Shown here piece by piece: positions 17,070-26,773 of a stretch of DNA of 64,000 nt. The DNA lies in contig JBBIQA010000001.1 in the NCBI GenBank assembly GCA_037442565.1, forward strand, positions 1 through 64,000, read 5' to 3'. Origin of the DNA: PALSA-911 sp037442565. Its GTDB lineage: Bacteria; Pseudomonadota; Alphaproteobacteria; Acetobacterales; Acetobacteraceae. Each line of letters opens with the position of its first letter. The first letter of the stretch is position 1. A program made the position numbers and the translations under genes. The notes beneath the pieces were generated by a model. It was not told where the DNA came from, ran no database searches, and worked only from the letters and a program-made list of their open reading frames with translations.

Positions 17070-17855
17070 TCAGTCGTCCGACACCACCGAACCCGCGGTG
17101 GTGCCGCCGTCGATCACGATGGTCTGGCCGGTGGTGAAGCTGCCGGCATCGGAAGCCAGGAACACGGCGCAGCCGGCGATCTCGTCGGGCTCGCCGATGC
17201 GCTGCAATGGGGTGTCATGGGTTCGTTTCGCGTAGAGCTCGGGATTCTCCCACAGCGCACGGGCGAAATCGGTGCGCACCAGGCCGGGCGCGATGCAGTT
17301 CGCGCGGATCTTGTGCGGCCCCCATTCGACGCAGAGGTTACGCGCCAACTGCATGTCCGCCGCCTTGGAGATACCATACACGCCCAGCTTGGCCGATCCG
17401 CGCAGCCCGCCGATCGACGAGATGATGATGATCGAGCCGCCCTGCCCGCGCTCGGCCATCTGCGGCGCGACCATATTGGTCAGCCAGAAATTGCTGCGGA
17501 CATTGGCCCCCATGGTGCGGTCGTACGCCTCGTCGGGGCAGCCGGCGGCGGGGCCGTAATACGGGTTCAGCGCCGCGTTGCAGACCAGGACGTCGATCCG
17601 GCCCCAGAGCTTGTTGGTCTCGTCCACCAGATTCTGCAGTTCCTCCTTGCGGCTGATATGGCAGGGGATCACCGCGGCCGTGCCGCCCTTGGCCCGGATG
17701 CCCTCGGCCACCGCCTCGCAGGCGTCCCGCTTGCGGCTGGAGATGACCACCTTGGCGCCATGCTCGGCCAGGCGTTCGGCGATCGCGCGGCCGATGCCCT
17801 TGGACGAACCGGTGACGACGGCAACCTTGCCGGTGAGATCAAACAACGAAGCCAT
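17070..17855 (-). CDS. SDR family oxidoreductase
   Basis: Short-chain dehydrogenase of 261 residues from the ATG at 17855, with GGAGAAACG upstream. The cofactor motif is VVTGSSKGIGRAIAERL, the NNAG-equivalent is CNAALNPYYG, the catalytic Ser lies in IIIISSIGG, and the active site YGISK (Y-x3-K) is intact. The C-terminus GQTIVIDGGTT is typical. Probably an NADP(H) 3-hydroxyacyl or alcohol dehydrogenase; the substrate is not evident. It is divergent from an ADP-forming acyl-CoA synthetase, 102 bases apart. Confidence 0.9.
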   Translation of the reverse strand: MASLFDLTGKVAVVTGSSKGIGRAIAERLAEHGAKVVISSRKRDACEAVAEGIRAKGGTAAVIPCHISRKEELQNLVDETNKLWGRIDVLVCNAALNPYYGPAAGCPDEAYDRTMGANVRSNFWLTNMVAPQMAERGQGGSIIIISSIGGLRGSAKLGVYGISKAADMQLARNLCVEWGPHKIRANCIAPGLVRTDFARALWENPELYAKRTHDTPLQRIGEPDEIAGCAVFLASDAGSFTTGQTIVIDGGTTAGSVVSDD

Positions 17856-17957
17856 GGGACGTTTCTCCGATAGGGGCGACTGCTTGCCGCGATTTCCTAC
17901 TCGTGAGTATGCTCCGGCCCGAGGGAACGTCAAATACAACGTCAATCAAGGGTCGAC

Positions 17958-20114
17958 ATGAAAAATTCGCTGAGAGCCAACTACCGCCATGCCGACCTGA
18001 CGCGTCTGCTCAATCCGGCATCCATCGCGGTCATCGGCGCCTCCCAGCGGGCCGGATCGTTCGGCGAACGGGTGCTGCACAATCTGCAGAACTACAGCGG
18101 GCGGTTCTATCCGGTGAATGCTCGTTATGAAACCATCGGCGACAGGAAATGCTACGCCTCGGTGACGGACCTGCCGGAGAAGGTGGACTGCGCGGTGATC
18201 TGCGCGGCGCGCGAGGCGGTGGAAGACATCGTTCGCGAATGCGCGGCGGCCGGCGTCGGCGGGGCGATCATCTTCGCGTCCGGCTATTCGGAAACCAGCA
18301 AGGACGACCGCATCGCCCAGCAGGAAACGCTGCAGGCCATCGCGCGGGAAAGCGGCCTTCGCATCGTTGGGCCGAACTGCATCGGCGTGGTCAACACCAC
18401 CTCGGACGCGCGCATCACCTTCATGGACCTGGCGCCGAAGATCGAGCCCGGGCCGCGCTCGATCGGCATCATCAGCCAGTCCGGCGCGCTGGGCATGGCG
18501 TTGGCCCAGTCCACCTCGCGCGGCATCGCCGTCAGCCACGTCCTCACCTCCGGCAATTCCTGCGACGTGGACATGGCCGACTACGTGAACTTCCTGGCCG
18601 AGGAGCCCGATTGCGCGGCCATCGCGCTGGTGTTCGAGGGGATGGCCGAGCCGCAGCGCCTGCTGCGCGCCTGCGAGACCGCATGGAAGGCCAACAAGCC
18701 GCTGATCATCTTCAAGATGGCGTCCGGCGAGCAGGGCGCGACCGCTGCCATGTCGCACACCGGCTCCCTCGCCGGCTCGCATGCCGCCTACAAGGCCGCC
18801 TTCAGGCGCGCCGGCGCGATCGTGGTGGATGATTACGAGCACCTGCTGGAAACCGCCGCCTTCCTGGCCAAGTCGCCGGCGCCGCAGGCCAAGGGCGTGG
18901 CCGTGGTTGCCACATCCGGCGGCGCCGCCATCATGGCCGCAGACCGGGCCGAGCAGCATAGCGTCGATCTGCCGCAGCCCAGCGACGATGTGCGCGCCAT
19001 TCTTGAACAGCACGTCCCCGAGTTCGGCGCGGTCCGCAATCCCTGCGACGTGACGGCCCAGGTGCTGTCCAACCCGGCCTCGCTCGCCGCCTGCGCCAAC
19101 GCGCTGCTCGGCTCGCCGGACTACGCGGCGCTGATCGTGCCGCATCCGTACTCCTACCTGCCGACGCTCGGGCGCATCGCCGTGTTCGACGAACTGGCCG
19201 GCAACAACGGCAAGCCGATCTGCATGGGCTGGCTCAGCGAATGGATGGGCGGCCCGGGCATGAAGGAGATCGAGAGCTCGCGCAACGTGTCGCTGTTCCG
19301 TTCCATGAACAACCTGTTCGCCACCATGGATGCCTGGATGTGGCGCGAGGAAAAGCGCCAGGCGCCGGTGGCACCGGCACGGCGGTTCTCTCCCGAAAGC
19401 GCCAGGGCGCAGGCGGCGAAGCTCATCGCCGGCGCGGCCAACGCCACGCTGACCGAGCGCGAGGCGAAGGAGGTGCTGGCGCTGTACGGCGTGCCGGTGG
19501 TGGGCGAGAAGCTGGTGCAGAGCGCCGACGAGGCCGTGGCCGCGGCGGAAGCGCTGGGTCTGCCGGTGGTGATGAAGGTGGAAAGCCCGGATCTGCCGCA
19601 CAAGACCGAAGCCGGGGTGATCCGGCTGAACCTGAAAACCGCCGCCGACGTGCGCGAGGCCTATCAGGCGGTGATGGCCAACGCCAACAAGGTCAGCCCG
19701 CCGCCGCGCATAAACGGCGTGCTGGTGCAGCCGATGGTGCCGCAGGGGGTGGAGATGGTGGTCGGCGCGCGCGTCGATCCGCTGTTCGGCCCGCTGGTGG
19801 TGGTCGGCCTTGGCGGCATCCTGGTGGAATTGATGAAGGACACCACGCTGCTGCCGGCCCCGGTCAGCCAAGCCGAGGCGCTGGAGATGCTGCGTTCCCT
19901 GAAAGGCGTGAAACTGCTGGAAGGCTTCCGCGGCATGCCGGCGACCGACCTGAACCGCTTCGCCGAGATCATCTGCCGCGTCTCGGAATTCGCCGACGAC
20001 CAGCGCGAGGGGATCGCCGAACTCGACATCAACCCGCTGATCTGCGCCGGCGAGCGCATCACCGCGGTCGATGCGCTGATCATCCGGGCGGGAGGGCCGG
20101 CCCCTTCCCATTAG
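17958..20114 (+). CDS. ADP-forming acetate/acyl-CoA ligase family protein
   Basis: Protein of 718 residues in which the subunits of NDP-forming acyl-CoA synthetase are fused. The N-terminal CoA-binding Rossmann domain opens with LNPASIAVIGASQRAGSFG. The central succinyl-CoA-ligase-like domains contain IGIISQSGALG and MSHTGSLAGS (the histidine is a candidate phosphohistidine). The C-terminal ATP-grasp domain from about residue 490 includes GLPVVMKVESPDLPHKTEAG and ELDINPLI. It interconverts acyl-CoA plus ADP and Pi with acid plus ATP, or activates acids to CoA esters. The last 35 bases overlap the end of the convergent SulP gene. Confidence 0.9.
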   Translation: MKNSLRANYRHADLTRLLNPASIAVIGASQRAGSFGERVLHNLQNYSGRFYPVNARYETIGDRKCYASVTDLPEKVDCAVICAAREAVEDIVRECAAAGVGGAIIFASGYSETSKDDRIAQQETLQAIARESGLRIVGPNCIGVVNTTSDARITFMDLAPKIEPGPRSIGIISQSGALGMALAQSTSRGIAVSHVLTSGNSCDVDMADYVNFLAEEPDCAAIALVFEGMAEPQRLLRACETAWKANKPLIIFKMASGEQGATAAMSHTGSLAGSHAAYKAAFRRAGAIVVDDYEHLLETAAFLAKSPAPQAKGVAVVATSGGAAIMAADRAEQHSVDLPQPSDDVRAILEQHVPEFGAVRNPCDVTAQVLSNPASLAACANALLGSPDYAALIVPHPYSYLPTLGRIAVFDELAGNNGKPICMGWLSEWMGGPGMKEIESSRNVSLFRSMNNLFATMDAWMWREEKRQAPVAPARRFSPESARAQAAKLIAGAANATLTEREAKEVLALYGVPVVGEKLVQSADEAVAAAEALGLPVVMKVESPDLPHKTEAGVIRLNLKTAADVREAYQAVMANANKVSPPPRINGVLVQPMVPQGVEMVVGARVDPLFGPLVVVGLGGILVELMKDTTLLPAPVSQAEALEMLRSLKGVKLLEGFRGMPATDLNRFAEIICRVSEFADDQREGIAELDINPLICAGERITAVDALIIRAGGPAPSH

Positions 20115-21813
20115 CCAACCCCCGCCCGGCCAATCCGCGGACCGCGTCTTCCACCGACAGGAAGACGTGGTCTCTGCCAAGCGCGGCGATCAGGCCGGTT
20201 CGCTCCGCCTGCGCTTCCGCCCGCTCGGCCGACAGCCGGGCCACGGCCACCGCCACGTCGCGCGCATGGAATTCCTTCAGCGCCTCGATGGCGACCTGCG
20301 CGCCGGTATAGTCGATGTTGGTGACGCCGCTGGCATCGATCACCACCAGGCGCAGCCCGGGTTTCGCGGCCGCCAGCGCGCTCAACTGGCGAAAGACGAA
20401 GCGGGCGTTGGTAAAGTTGATCGGCGCGGCGGGCGCAAAGACCAGCACGCCGGGCTCGTGTTCTCCGTGCTGGCCGGCCTCCGGCGGCCACCAGATGGTG
20501 GTTCCGGGCGCGCGTGCCAGTTCCGCCGTCAAGGGCCGCGCCATCAGATAAAGGCTGTGCAGCAGCGAGAGCACGATCGCCAGCAGCATGCCGCTTTCGA
20601 TCGGCAACAGCACCACCAGCAGCGCCGCCGCGGCCACCAGCGCGAATTCCCAGCTGGACTGACGCAGGATCTGGCGGATCTCGGCCAGGCGGAAGATCCG
20701 CACCGCGATCATCAGCAGAACGCCGGCCAGCGCCGCCTGCGGCACGAAGGCCAGCAGCGACCCGCCGAACACCACCAGCGCCGTGATCGCCGCCACCGCG
20801 CAAAGCCCGGCAAAACCGGACCGGCCGCCCGCCTCGGCCACGATGGCGGTGCGCGGCGGACTGGCATCGACCGGAAACGCGCCGAGCAGACCGGCCAGTA
20901 CGCAGCCCATGCCGACACCCATGAAGCTGGGGCTGACATGCTCATCCCTGCCGGCTTCGCGCGACGGGAAGGCCCGCACCACGGCTGCGGTCTGCATCAT
21001 GCAGACCATGGCGACGATGAATGCCAGCGGAACCAGCCGGGCGAAATCCCGCACGCCCTCGAGTCCGGGGATCACCGGCCACGGCACGCCGGCATGCACC
21101 GCGCCGAGAACGGCGACACCCCTGCCCTGCAGGCCCAGCAGCGCCACCGCCAAGGCGGCCACCACCACGGCGAGAAGCGCACCTGGGAACCGCGGTAGGA
21201 TACGCTCGGCCAGCAGGGTGGCCGCGCATACCCCGAAGCCGATCAGCGTCTCCGCCGGCTTCGCCTCCGGGATGTGCGCCCGGATCGCCTGCAGCTGCGT
21301 CAGGATGCTCCCCGTCCCGGGCGGCAGGCCCAGCAGGGTCGGAAGTTGATGCACCGCGATATGGACGGCGATTCCGGCCAGGAAGCCGCAGGTGACCGGC
21401 ACCGACAGCAGGTCCGCCACCCAGCCGGCCTGCAAAGCGCCGGCCATGAGCAGAACCAGCCCCACCATCAGCGACAGCATCACCGCCAGCTCGCCATACG
21501 GCAGGCCGCTGGCGGAAGCGGCCACGGCAAGGCCGCCCGCGAAGATCGGCGCGATGGTGGAATCCGCCCCTACCGACAGGAAGCGGTTGGTGCCGAAGAC
21601 CGCGTAGCCCACCACGCCGCCGGCGAAGGCCAGCAGCCCGGTTTCCGCCGGCAGACCCGCCAGCCGCGCGGTCGCAAGTTGTTCCGGCAGCGCGATCGCC
21701 GCCAGCACCAGCCCCGCCGGCAGATCGTGCCCCGGCCACCCAGCCGGCAGGTCGCGCAGGGTGGCGGCCAGCCGGGGAATTCTGTCATATAATTGCAACA
21801 TGACCCGATTCAT
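20080..21813 (-). CDS. SulP family anion transporter with STAS domain
   Basis: Membrane protein of 577 residues. About ten or more hydrophobic helices occupy residues 25-430; DLPAGLVLAAIALPEQLATARLAGLP at the start corresponds to the SulP signature region (only the beginning of transmembrane helix 1 and the loop are quoted here as family marks). The C-terminal STAS domain (about 440-560) holds LVVIDASGVTNIDYTGA, the anti-sigma-antagonist-like strand and helix. Members move sulfate, bicarbonate or dicarboxylates. An internal ATG at 21801 is an alternative start. Its 3' end overlaps the acyl-CoA ligase gene, so the two are convergent. Confidence 0.9.
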   Translation of the reverse strand: MNRVMLQLYDRIPRLAATLRDLPAGWPGHDLPAGLVLAAIALPEQLATARLAGLPAETGLLAFAGGVVGYAVFGTNRFLSVGADSTIAPIFAGGLAVAASASGLPYGELAVMLSLMVGLVLLMAGALQAGWVADLLSVPVTCGFLAGIAVHIAVHQLPTLLGLPPGTGSILTQLQAIRAHIPEAKPAETLIGFGVCAATLLAERILPRFPGALLAVVVAALAVALLGLQGRGVAVLGAVHAGVPWPVIPGLEGVRDFARLVPLAFIVAMVCMMQTAAVVRAFPSREAGRDEHVSPSFMGVGMGCVLAGLLGAFPVDASPPRTAIVAEAGGRSGFAGLCAVAAITALVVFGGSLLAFVPQAALAGVLLMIAVRIFRLAEIRQILRQSSWEFALVAAAALLVVLLPIESGMLLAIVLSLLHSLYLMARPLTAELARAPGTTIWWPPEAGQHGEHEPGVLVFAPAAPINFTNARFVFRQLSALAAAKPGLRLVVIDASGVTNIDYTGAQVAIEALKEFHARDVAVAVARLSAERAEAQAERTGLIAALGRDHVFLSVEDAVRGLAGRGLANGKGPALPPG

Positions 21814-21951
21814 AAAGGAAAATGGACCCCGCTGGTATCACGCGGCGATGAGCCCGACTTCGAGCGGCGAAGCTCGCGGCCACCGATTTGCCGCGCGCTG
21901 CCGTACCGGCTAGGGTTTTCCGACGGCGACGAGCAACCCGGGAGGTTCGAC

Positions 21952-22749
21952 ATGAGCGCTGCACTCCAGACATCTGAGCCTGTGCTGCTTCGCCGCGACA
22001 CGGACCATGTTGCCCATCTCACGCTGAACCGCCCGACCGCGCGCAACGCGCTGTCGGTCGCGCTGATGAGCGCCCTGGAAGACGCCCTGGCCGAGATCGC
22101 GCAGGACGGCGCCGTTCACGTGGTGGTCATCGGCGGCGCCGGGCCGGCGTTCTGCGCCGGGCACGATCTGCGCGAAATCCGCAGCAAGCCGGAACGCGAG
22201 GTGATGGCCGAACTGTTCACCCAGTGCTCGCGGCTGATGCAGCAGATCGTGCATCTGCCAAAGCCGGTGATCGCCCGGGTGCACGGGGTCGCCACCGCCG
22301 CCGGCTGCCAGCTGGTCGCCAGCTGCGACCTCGCGGTCGCCGCCGACACGTCCCGCTTCGCCACGCCGGGGGTGAATATCGGCCTGTTCTGCTCCACCCC
22401 GATGGTGGCGCTGACCCGCGCCGTCAGCCGCAAGGCGGCCATGGAGATGCTGCTGACCGGCGACCTGATCGACGCCCCCCGCGCCCGCGAACTCGGCTTG
22501 ATCAACCGGGTGGTTCCGGAAGCGGAACTCGACGCCGCGGTTGCCGCGCTGGCCACCCAGATCGCCGGCAAAAGCCCCCTCACCCTGGCGATCGGCAAGG
22601 AGGCGTTCTACCGCCAGGCCGACATGGACCTGGCGGCCGCCTACGCCCTGGCGTCGGAGACCATGACCCGCAACATGATGGCCCGCGACGCGGCGGAAGG
22701 GATCGACGCGTTCCTAGGCAAGCGGCACCCGCACTGGACAGGCACATAG
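21952..22749 (+). CDS. Enoyl-CoA hydratase/isomerase family protein (ECHDC3-like)
   Basis: Crotonase-fold protein of 265 residues. The oxyanion-hole segment GPAFCAGHDLREI has the GHDL variant seen in ECHDC3-type proteins, and the second is HGVATAAGCQLVASCDLAVAA. GGGAGG lies six bases before the ATG at 21952; the frame is open further upstream but lacks family residues. Catalytic glutamates of classical enoyl-CoA hydratases are not clearly in place, so the exact reaction (hydration, isomerisation, hydrolysis) is open. Likely part of the acyl-CoA metabolism seen around it. Confidence 0.87.
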   Translation: MSAALQTSEPVLLRRDTDHVAHLTLNRPTARNALSVALMSALEDALAEIAQDGAVHVVVIGGAGPAFCAGHDLREIRSKPEREVMAELFTQCSRLMQQIVHLPKPVIARVHGVATAAGCQLVASCDLAVAADTSRFATPGVNIGLFCSTPMVALTRAVSRKAAMEMLLTGDLIDAPRARELGLINRVVPEAELDAAVAALATQIAGKSPLTLAIGKEAFYRQADMDLAAAYALASETMTRNMMARDAAEGIDAFLGKRHPHWTGT

Positions 22750-22800
22750 CAGGCGCCGACGGCGCCCGCTTCGGCCTTGATTCGCGGGCGGGGATCCGCG

Positions 22801-23277
22801 CTACTTCTTCTCAAACGATTGCGCCAACGCCTTCACCAGATCGGCCCGCGCGACGATGCCGACCAGCTTGCCGTCCTTGACCACCGGCACGCGCTTGAAA
22901 TGGTGCTCCGACATCATTCTGGCGATGTCGCGGGCCGGCGTGCTTTCCTCGACCGTGATCACGTCGGTATGCATGGCGGCGCGCACGACCGCATGGACCG
23001 AGCGGATCTGTTCGATGAATTCCGGCGCCAGGTCGAAGCCCTCGGCCAGCATGTTCAGCCACCAGGCCTGCTTGGGGCTGAGTTCCTCGGTCCAGCGGAC
23101 CAGATCGCCCTCGCTGACGATCCCGACCACGCGGTTGGCGTCATCGACCACGGGCAGGCCGCTGATGCGAGCCTTCACCATCCGGAGTGCCGCTTCCCGC
23201 AGGCCGGTCTCGGGGTGCACGGTGATCACCTCGCGCGTCATCAGATCGGCGGCGGTCAGGGCGGAATTCTCAAGCAT
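22801..23277 (-). CDS. Tandem CBS-domain protein
   Basis: Protein of 158 residues made of two CBS domains (about 8-60 and 93-150), with signatures MTREVITVHPETGLREAA / GLPVVDDANRVVGIVSEGDL and MHTDVITVEESTPARDIA / RVPVVKDGKLVGIVARADL. Such Bateman modules bind adenine nucleotides and regulate partner proteins; no enzymatic domain is attached. It lies 63 bases downstream of the ftsH-like gene's end on its 5' side, on the same strand and reading toward 22801. A structural or regulatory role is inferred. Confidence 0.9.
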   Translation of the reverse strand: MLENSALTAADLMTREVITVHPETGLREAALRMVKARISGLPVVDDANRVVGIVSEGDLVRWTEELSPKQAWWLNMLAEGFDLAPEFIEQIRSVHAVVRAAMHTDVITVEESTPARDIARMMSEHHFKRVPVVKDGKLVGIVARADLVKALAQSFEKK

Positions 23278-23339
23278 GGTGGCTCCTTTGGAATAATCGT
23301 ACGCCTACCGCGGCAACATGCCACCGGCATTGCGCTGGA

Positions 23340-25190
23340 TCAAACCGCCTCCCCTTCCGGCACCCGGCGTGGGCGGGGGATTTCGTCGCCGGTCAGGGTC
23401 TCGTGCGCCAGCAGCGCGGCTGCCCCGGCATCCAGTTCGGCCCGGTTTTGCCGCAGGATGGCGATGGCGCGCGACAGCGCCGATTCCAGCCGGGTGCGCA
23501 CGGCCTGGTCGATCTCGCGGGAGGTTTCCTCGCTGAACCGGCGCGGGCGCCAGAAGGCGCCTTGCTCCCCCAGGAACTGCCCCTGGTCGGTGTCCCAGGC
23601 CACCGGGCCGAGCTTCTCGTCCATCCCGAAGCGCAGCACCATGCCGCGGGCGATGTCGGTGGCCTTCGCCAGGTCGTCGGACGCGCCCGTCGAGATGTCC
23701 TCGCCCAGCAGCGTCTCGGCCGCCCGGCCGCCCAGCAGCACGGTCATCTTGTTCTCCAACTCCCGCCGGCCCATCAGGAAGCGGTCGTCGGTCGGGCGCT
23801 GCATGGTGTAGCCGAGGGCGGCAATGCCGCGCGGGATGATGGAGATCTTCTGCACCGGATCGGAGCCGGGCAGCGCCAGGGCGATCAGCGCGTGGCCCAT
23901 TTCGTGATACGCCACGATCTGCCGCTCACGCGGGATCAGCACGCGGGAGCGCTTTTCCAGGCCGGCGACGATCCGTTCCACCGCCGCGGTGAAATCCGCC
24001 ATCTCGATCGACCCGGCGCCGCGCCGCGTCGCCACCACCGCCGCCTCGTTGGCGAGGTTGGCCAGATCCGCGCCGGTGAAGCCGGGGGTCAGGCCGGCGA
24101 TCTCCTCCAGCGAGACATCCGCGCCCAAGGTCAGCTTCTTCAGGTGGATGCGCAGGATATCCACCCGGCCCTTCTTGTCGGGACGATCGACCAGCACCTG
24201 CCGGTCGAACCGTCCCGCCCGCAGCAGCGCCGGATCGAGGATCTCCGGGCGGTTGGTGGCAGCCAGGATGACGATGGCGACGGAGCGGTCGAACCCGTCC
24301 ATCTCCGCCAGCAGCTGGTTCAGCGTCTGCTCCTTCTCGTCATGCCCGCCGAGCGCATTGGCGCCGCGGGCGCGGCCCAGCGCGTCCAGCTCGTCGATGA
24401 AGATGATGCAGGGCGCGGAATTGCGCGCCTGCTCGAACAGGTCGCGCACGCGCGACGCGCCGACGCCGACGAACATCTCGACGAACTCCGCACCGTTGGT
24501 GGCGAAGAACGGCACGCCCGCCTGCCCGGCGACGGCGCGGGCCAGCAGCGTCTTGCCGGTGCCGGGCGGACCGACCAGCAGAATGCCGCGCGGGATATGC
24601 GCGCCGAGGCGGCCGAACTCCTCCGGCCGCTTCAGGAAGTCGACGATTTCGTGCAACTCGTCCTTCGCCTCGTCCACGCCCGCGACGTCGTCGAACGTCA
24701 CGGTCACGTCGGTCTCGGCGATCAACTTGGCCTTGGAACGGCCGATCGACAGCAGCCCGCCCCCGAGTCCGCCGCCGAAGCCACCACCGGCGCCGCCCCC
24801 CATCATGCGGGCCGCGAATATCCACACGCCGACAAACAGCAAAGGCGGCAGCACCCAGGACAGGATCCGGCCCAGCGCCGTGTCGGTCGGAACGGCGGAA
24901 TACTCCACGCCGTGCTTGGACAGTTCCGTCGCCAGGTTGCCCTCGACCTTCACCGTGGAGAAGGCGGTCTGGCCGCTCGGCAACTTCTCGCTCAGCTCCC
25001 CGCGGACGGTCTCGCCGACGATGGTCACCTTGGTGACCTTGCCCTCGGCCAGGTATTTCTGGAACTCGCTGTAGGGGATCGTCTGCACGCCGGGCGTGCC
25101 GGAAAACATCGAGACAAGGGACATCACGATCAGGCCGGCCAGCAGCGGCCAGAGCGGAAAGTTGAACATCTGTTTCTTGGGCGGGGCCAA
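23340..25190 (-). CDS. ftsH: FtsH-family ATP-dependent zinc metalloprotease
   Basis: Membrane-anchored AAA protease of about 616 residues that degrades misfolded membrane and some soluble proteins. A first transmembrane helix (WPLLAGLIVMSLVSM) and a second near residue 115 (ILSWVLPPLLFVGVWIF) flank a short periplasmic domain. A Gly-rich linker precedes the AAA module: Walker A GPPGTGKT near 206, Walker B CIIFIDELDALG, and SRH residues ATNRPEILDPALLRAGRFD. The protease site HEMGH is near residue 428. The first ATG (25169) has no ribosome site, whereas a TTG at 25190 has GGAG 7 bases upstream, so TTG is preferred. Shorter than many housekeeping FtsH proteins, so it may be a second paralogue. 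Confidence 0.93.
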   Translation of the reverse strand: MAPPKKQMFNFPLWPLLAGLIVMSLVSMFSGTPGVQTIPYSEFQKYLAEGKVTKVTIVGETVRGELSEKLPSGQTAFSTVKVEGNLATELSKHGVEYSAVPTDTALGRILSWVLPPLLFVGVWIFAARMMGGGAGGGFGGGLGGGLLSIGRSKAKLIAETDVTVTFDDVAGVDEAKDELHEIVDFLKRPEEFGRLGAHIPRGILLVGPPGTGKTLLARAVAGQAGVPFFATNGAEFVEMFVGVGASRVRDLFEQARNSAPCIIFIDELDALGRARGANALGGHDEKEQTLNQLLAEMDGFDRSVAIVILAATNRPEILDPALLRAGRFDRQVLVDRPDKKGRVDILRIHLKKLTLGADVSLEEIAGLTPGFTGADLANLANEAAVVATRRGAGSIEMADFTAAVERIVAGLEKRSRVLIPRERQIVAYHEMGHALIALALPGSDPVQKISIIPRGIAALGYTMQRPTDDRFLMGRRELENKMTVLLGGRAAETLLGEDISTGASDDLAKATDIARGMVLRFGMDEKLGPVAWDTDQGQFLGEQGAFWRPRRFSEETSREIDQAVRTRLESALSRAIAILRQNRAELDAGAAALLAHETLTGDEIPRPRRVPEGEAV

Positions 25191-25306
25191 TGTCGATCTC
25201 CGATGACGCCCCCCGATGACGCCGGGACGGCGCGACTTGTTGCATCCTAGCACGGATGGCGGAACCAGCCCGCCGGCATCCGTTCATCCCCATCAGCACA
25301 CCAAGG

Positions 25307-26683
25307 TCAGGTCGCCTGGCTGCCCCGCAGCCGGAGGAAGCTCACCACCATCGCGACGCCGGCGAAACCGGCACCGATCAGCAGCGACAATCGGGCGCCC
25401 TGCTCCACCCCGCCAGCCCCGCCGCCGGACAGTGCCAGCGTCAATGCCACGATCAGGCCGCCGATGGTCTGCCCGGTCAGCCGGGCGGTGGACAGCATGC
25501 CGCTGCCGGCGCCGCTGCGCTCGCGCGGCGCGCTGGCGATCAGGGCCCGGTTGTTGGGCGACTGGAAGAACCCGAAGCCGATGCCGCAGATCAGCATCCG
25601 CCACACCACGTGGCCCCAATGCGCATCGGCCGGAATCCCGGTCAGCAACAGCATCCCCACGCACAGCACCGCCAGGCCGCAGCCGCCAAGCAGCCCGGCG
25701 GGATAGCGGTCCGACAACCGCCCGGCGATCGGGGCAATCAGGATCACGACCGCCGGCCAGGGCGTCATCAGCAGCCCGGTCTCGACCTGCGACTGGCCGC
25801 CCGCGTATTGGAAGTAGAACGGCAACGCCAGATACGCGAGCGTCTGGCAGGCATAGGAACAGACCGACGTGACCACCGACAGGGCGAAGACCGGCAGCCG
25901 GAACAGATCCACCGGCAGCATCGGCGCCGCCAGCGACAACTGCCGGCGCACGAACACCACCCCGATGCCGATGCCCGCCGCCAGTTCCGCAAGCGACATT
26001 GCCACGTCGCGGCCATGACCGAAGCCGTCGATGCCGATGAACACCAGCCCGAAGCTCGCCGCGTTCAGCAGCGCGCTGGAAAGGTCGAAGCTGTGCCCGG
26101 CCCTCGGCGTCGCCGGCAGCACGCGCAGCGCCAGTGCCAGCGCCAGCAGCCCGAGCGGGATATTGAAGATGAACAGCCACTGCCAGGACGCGACCGCCAG
26201 GATCGCCGCCGCCAGCGACGGCCCGGCCGCCGAGGACGTCGCCACGATCAGCGCCGTCATGCCGATGCCGCGGCCAAGCTGGGAACGCGGATAGATATAG
26301 CGCACCAGCGCCGTGTTCACGCTCATGATCCCGGCCGCGCCCAGGCCCTGCAGCACCCGCGCGGCCACCAGCACCGGCAGGGTGCCGGCCAGGCCGCAGG
26401 CCAGCGAGCCGACGCAGAACATCACCAGCCCGAACAGATAGACCCGCCGGTAGCCGTAGATGTCGCCCAGCGAGGACAGCGGCAGCAGCGAGACGGTCAC
26501 CGCCAGCTGATACGAATTGACCACCCAGACCGACAGCGCCGGGCTGACGTTCAGCTCCAGCGCGATGGCCGGCAGAGCGATATTGGCGATCGCGGTGGCC
26601 AGGACCGAAATGCAGATGGCGATCGACAGCGTCGCCATAGCACGATGCCTTTCCGCCGGCGGCAATCCGTCAGCTTCGTGCAT
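25307..26683 (-). CDS. MFS transporter, DHA2-like drug exporter
   Basis: Major facilitator protein of 458 residues with about 14 hydrophobic segments, the DHA2 (EmrB/QacA) topology. After the first helix comes NIALPAIALELNVSPAL, then WVVNSYQLAVTVSLLPLSSLGDIYGYRRVYLFGL, of which the LGDIYGYRRVY loop is the family's motif A. Such exporters use the proton gradient to expel toxic organics. It is divergent from a thioesterase gene, 90 bases apart. No linked TetR or MarR regulator is present. Substrate not predictable. Confidence 0.88.
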   Translation of the reverse strand: MHEADGLPPAERHRAMATLSIAICISVLATAIANIALPAIALELNVSPALSVWVVNSYQLAVTVSLLPLSSLGDIYGYRRVYLFGLVMFCVGSLACGLAGTLPVLVAARVLQGLGAAGIMSVNTALVRYIYPRSQLGRGIGMTALIVATSSAAGPSLAAAILAVASWQWLFIFNIPLGLLALALALRVLPATPRAGHSFDLSSALLNAASFGLVFIGIDGFGHGRDVAMSLAELAAGIGIGVVFVRRQLSLAAPMLPVDLFRLPVFALSVVTSVCSYACQTLAYLALPFYFQYAGGQSQVETGLLMTPWPAVVILIAPIAGRLSDRYPAGLLGGCGLAVLCVGMLLLTGIPADAHWGHVVWRMLICGIGFGFFQSPNNRALIASAPRERSGAGSGMLSTARLTGQTIGGLIVALTLALSGGGAGGVEQGARLSLLIGAGFAGVAMVVSFLRLRGSQAT

Positions 26684-26773
26684 CCAAGCCTCGGTCGTTC
26701 ATGAAATCAGCCGCCCCGTCGTTCGCGTGACCGCCAGCTTGACCGTTCCGGCCTTCGCCAACAAGCTGCCCGC

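Noticed and set aside
17946..20180. A 744-codon open frame antisense to the acyl-CoA ligase gene
   Set aside because: The sense strand has a full conserved domain order; the antisense product is His/Arg/Gly-rich without any motif.
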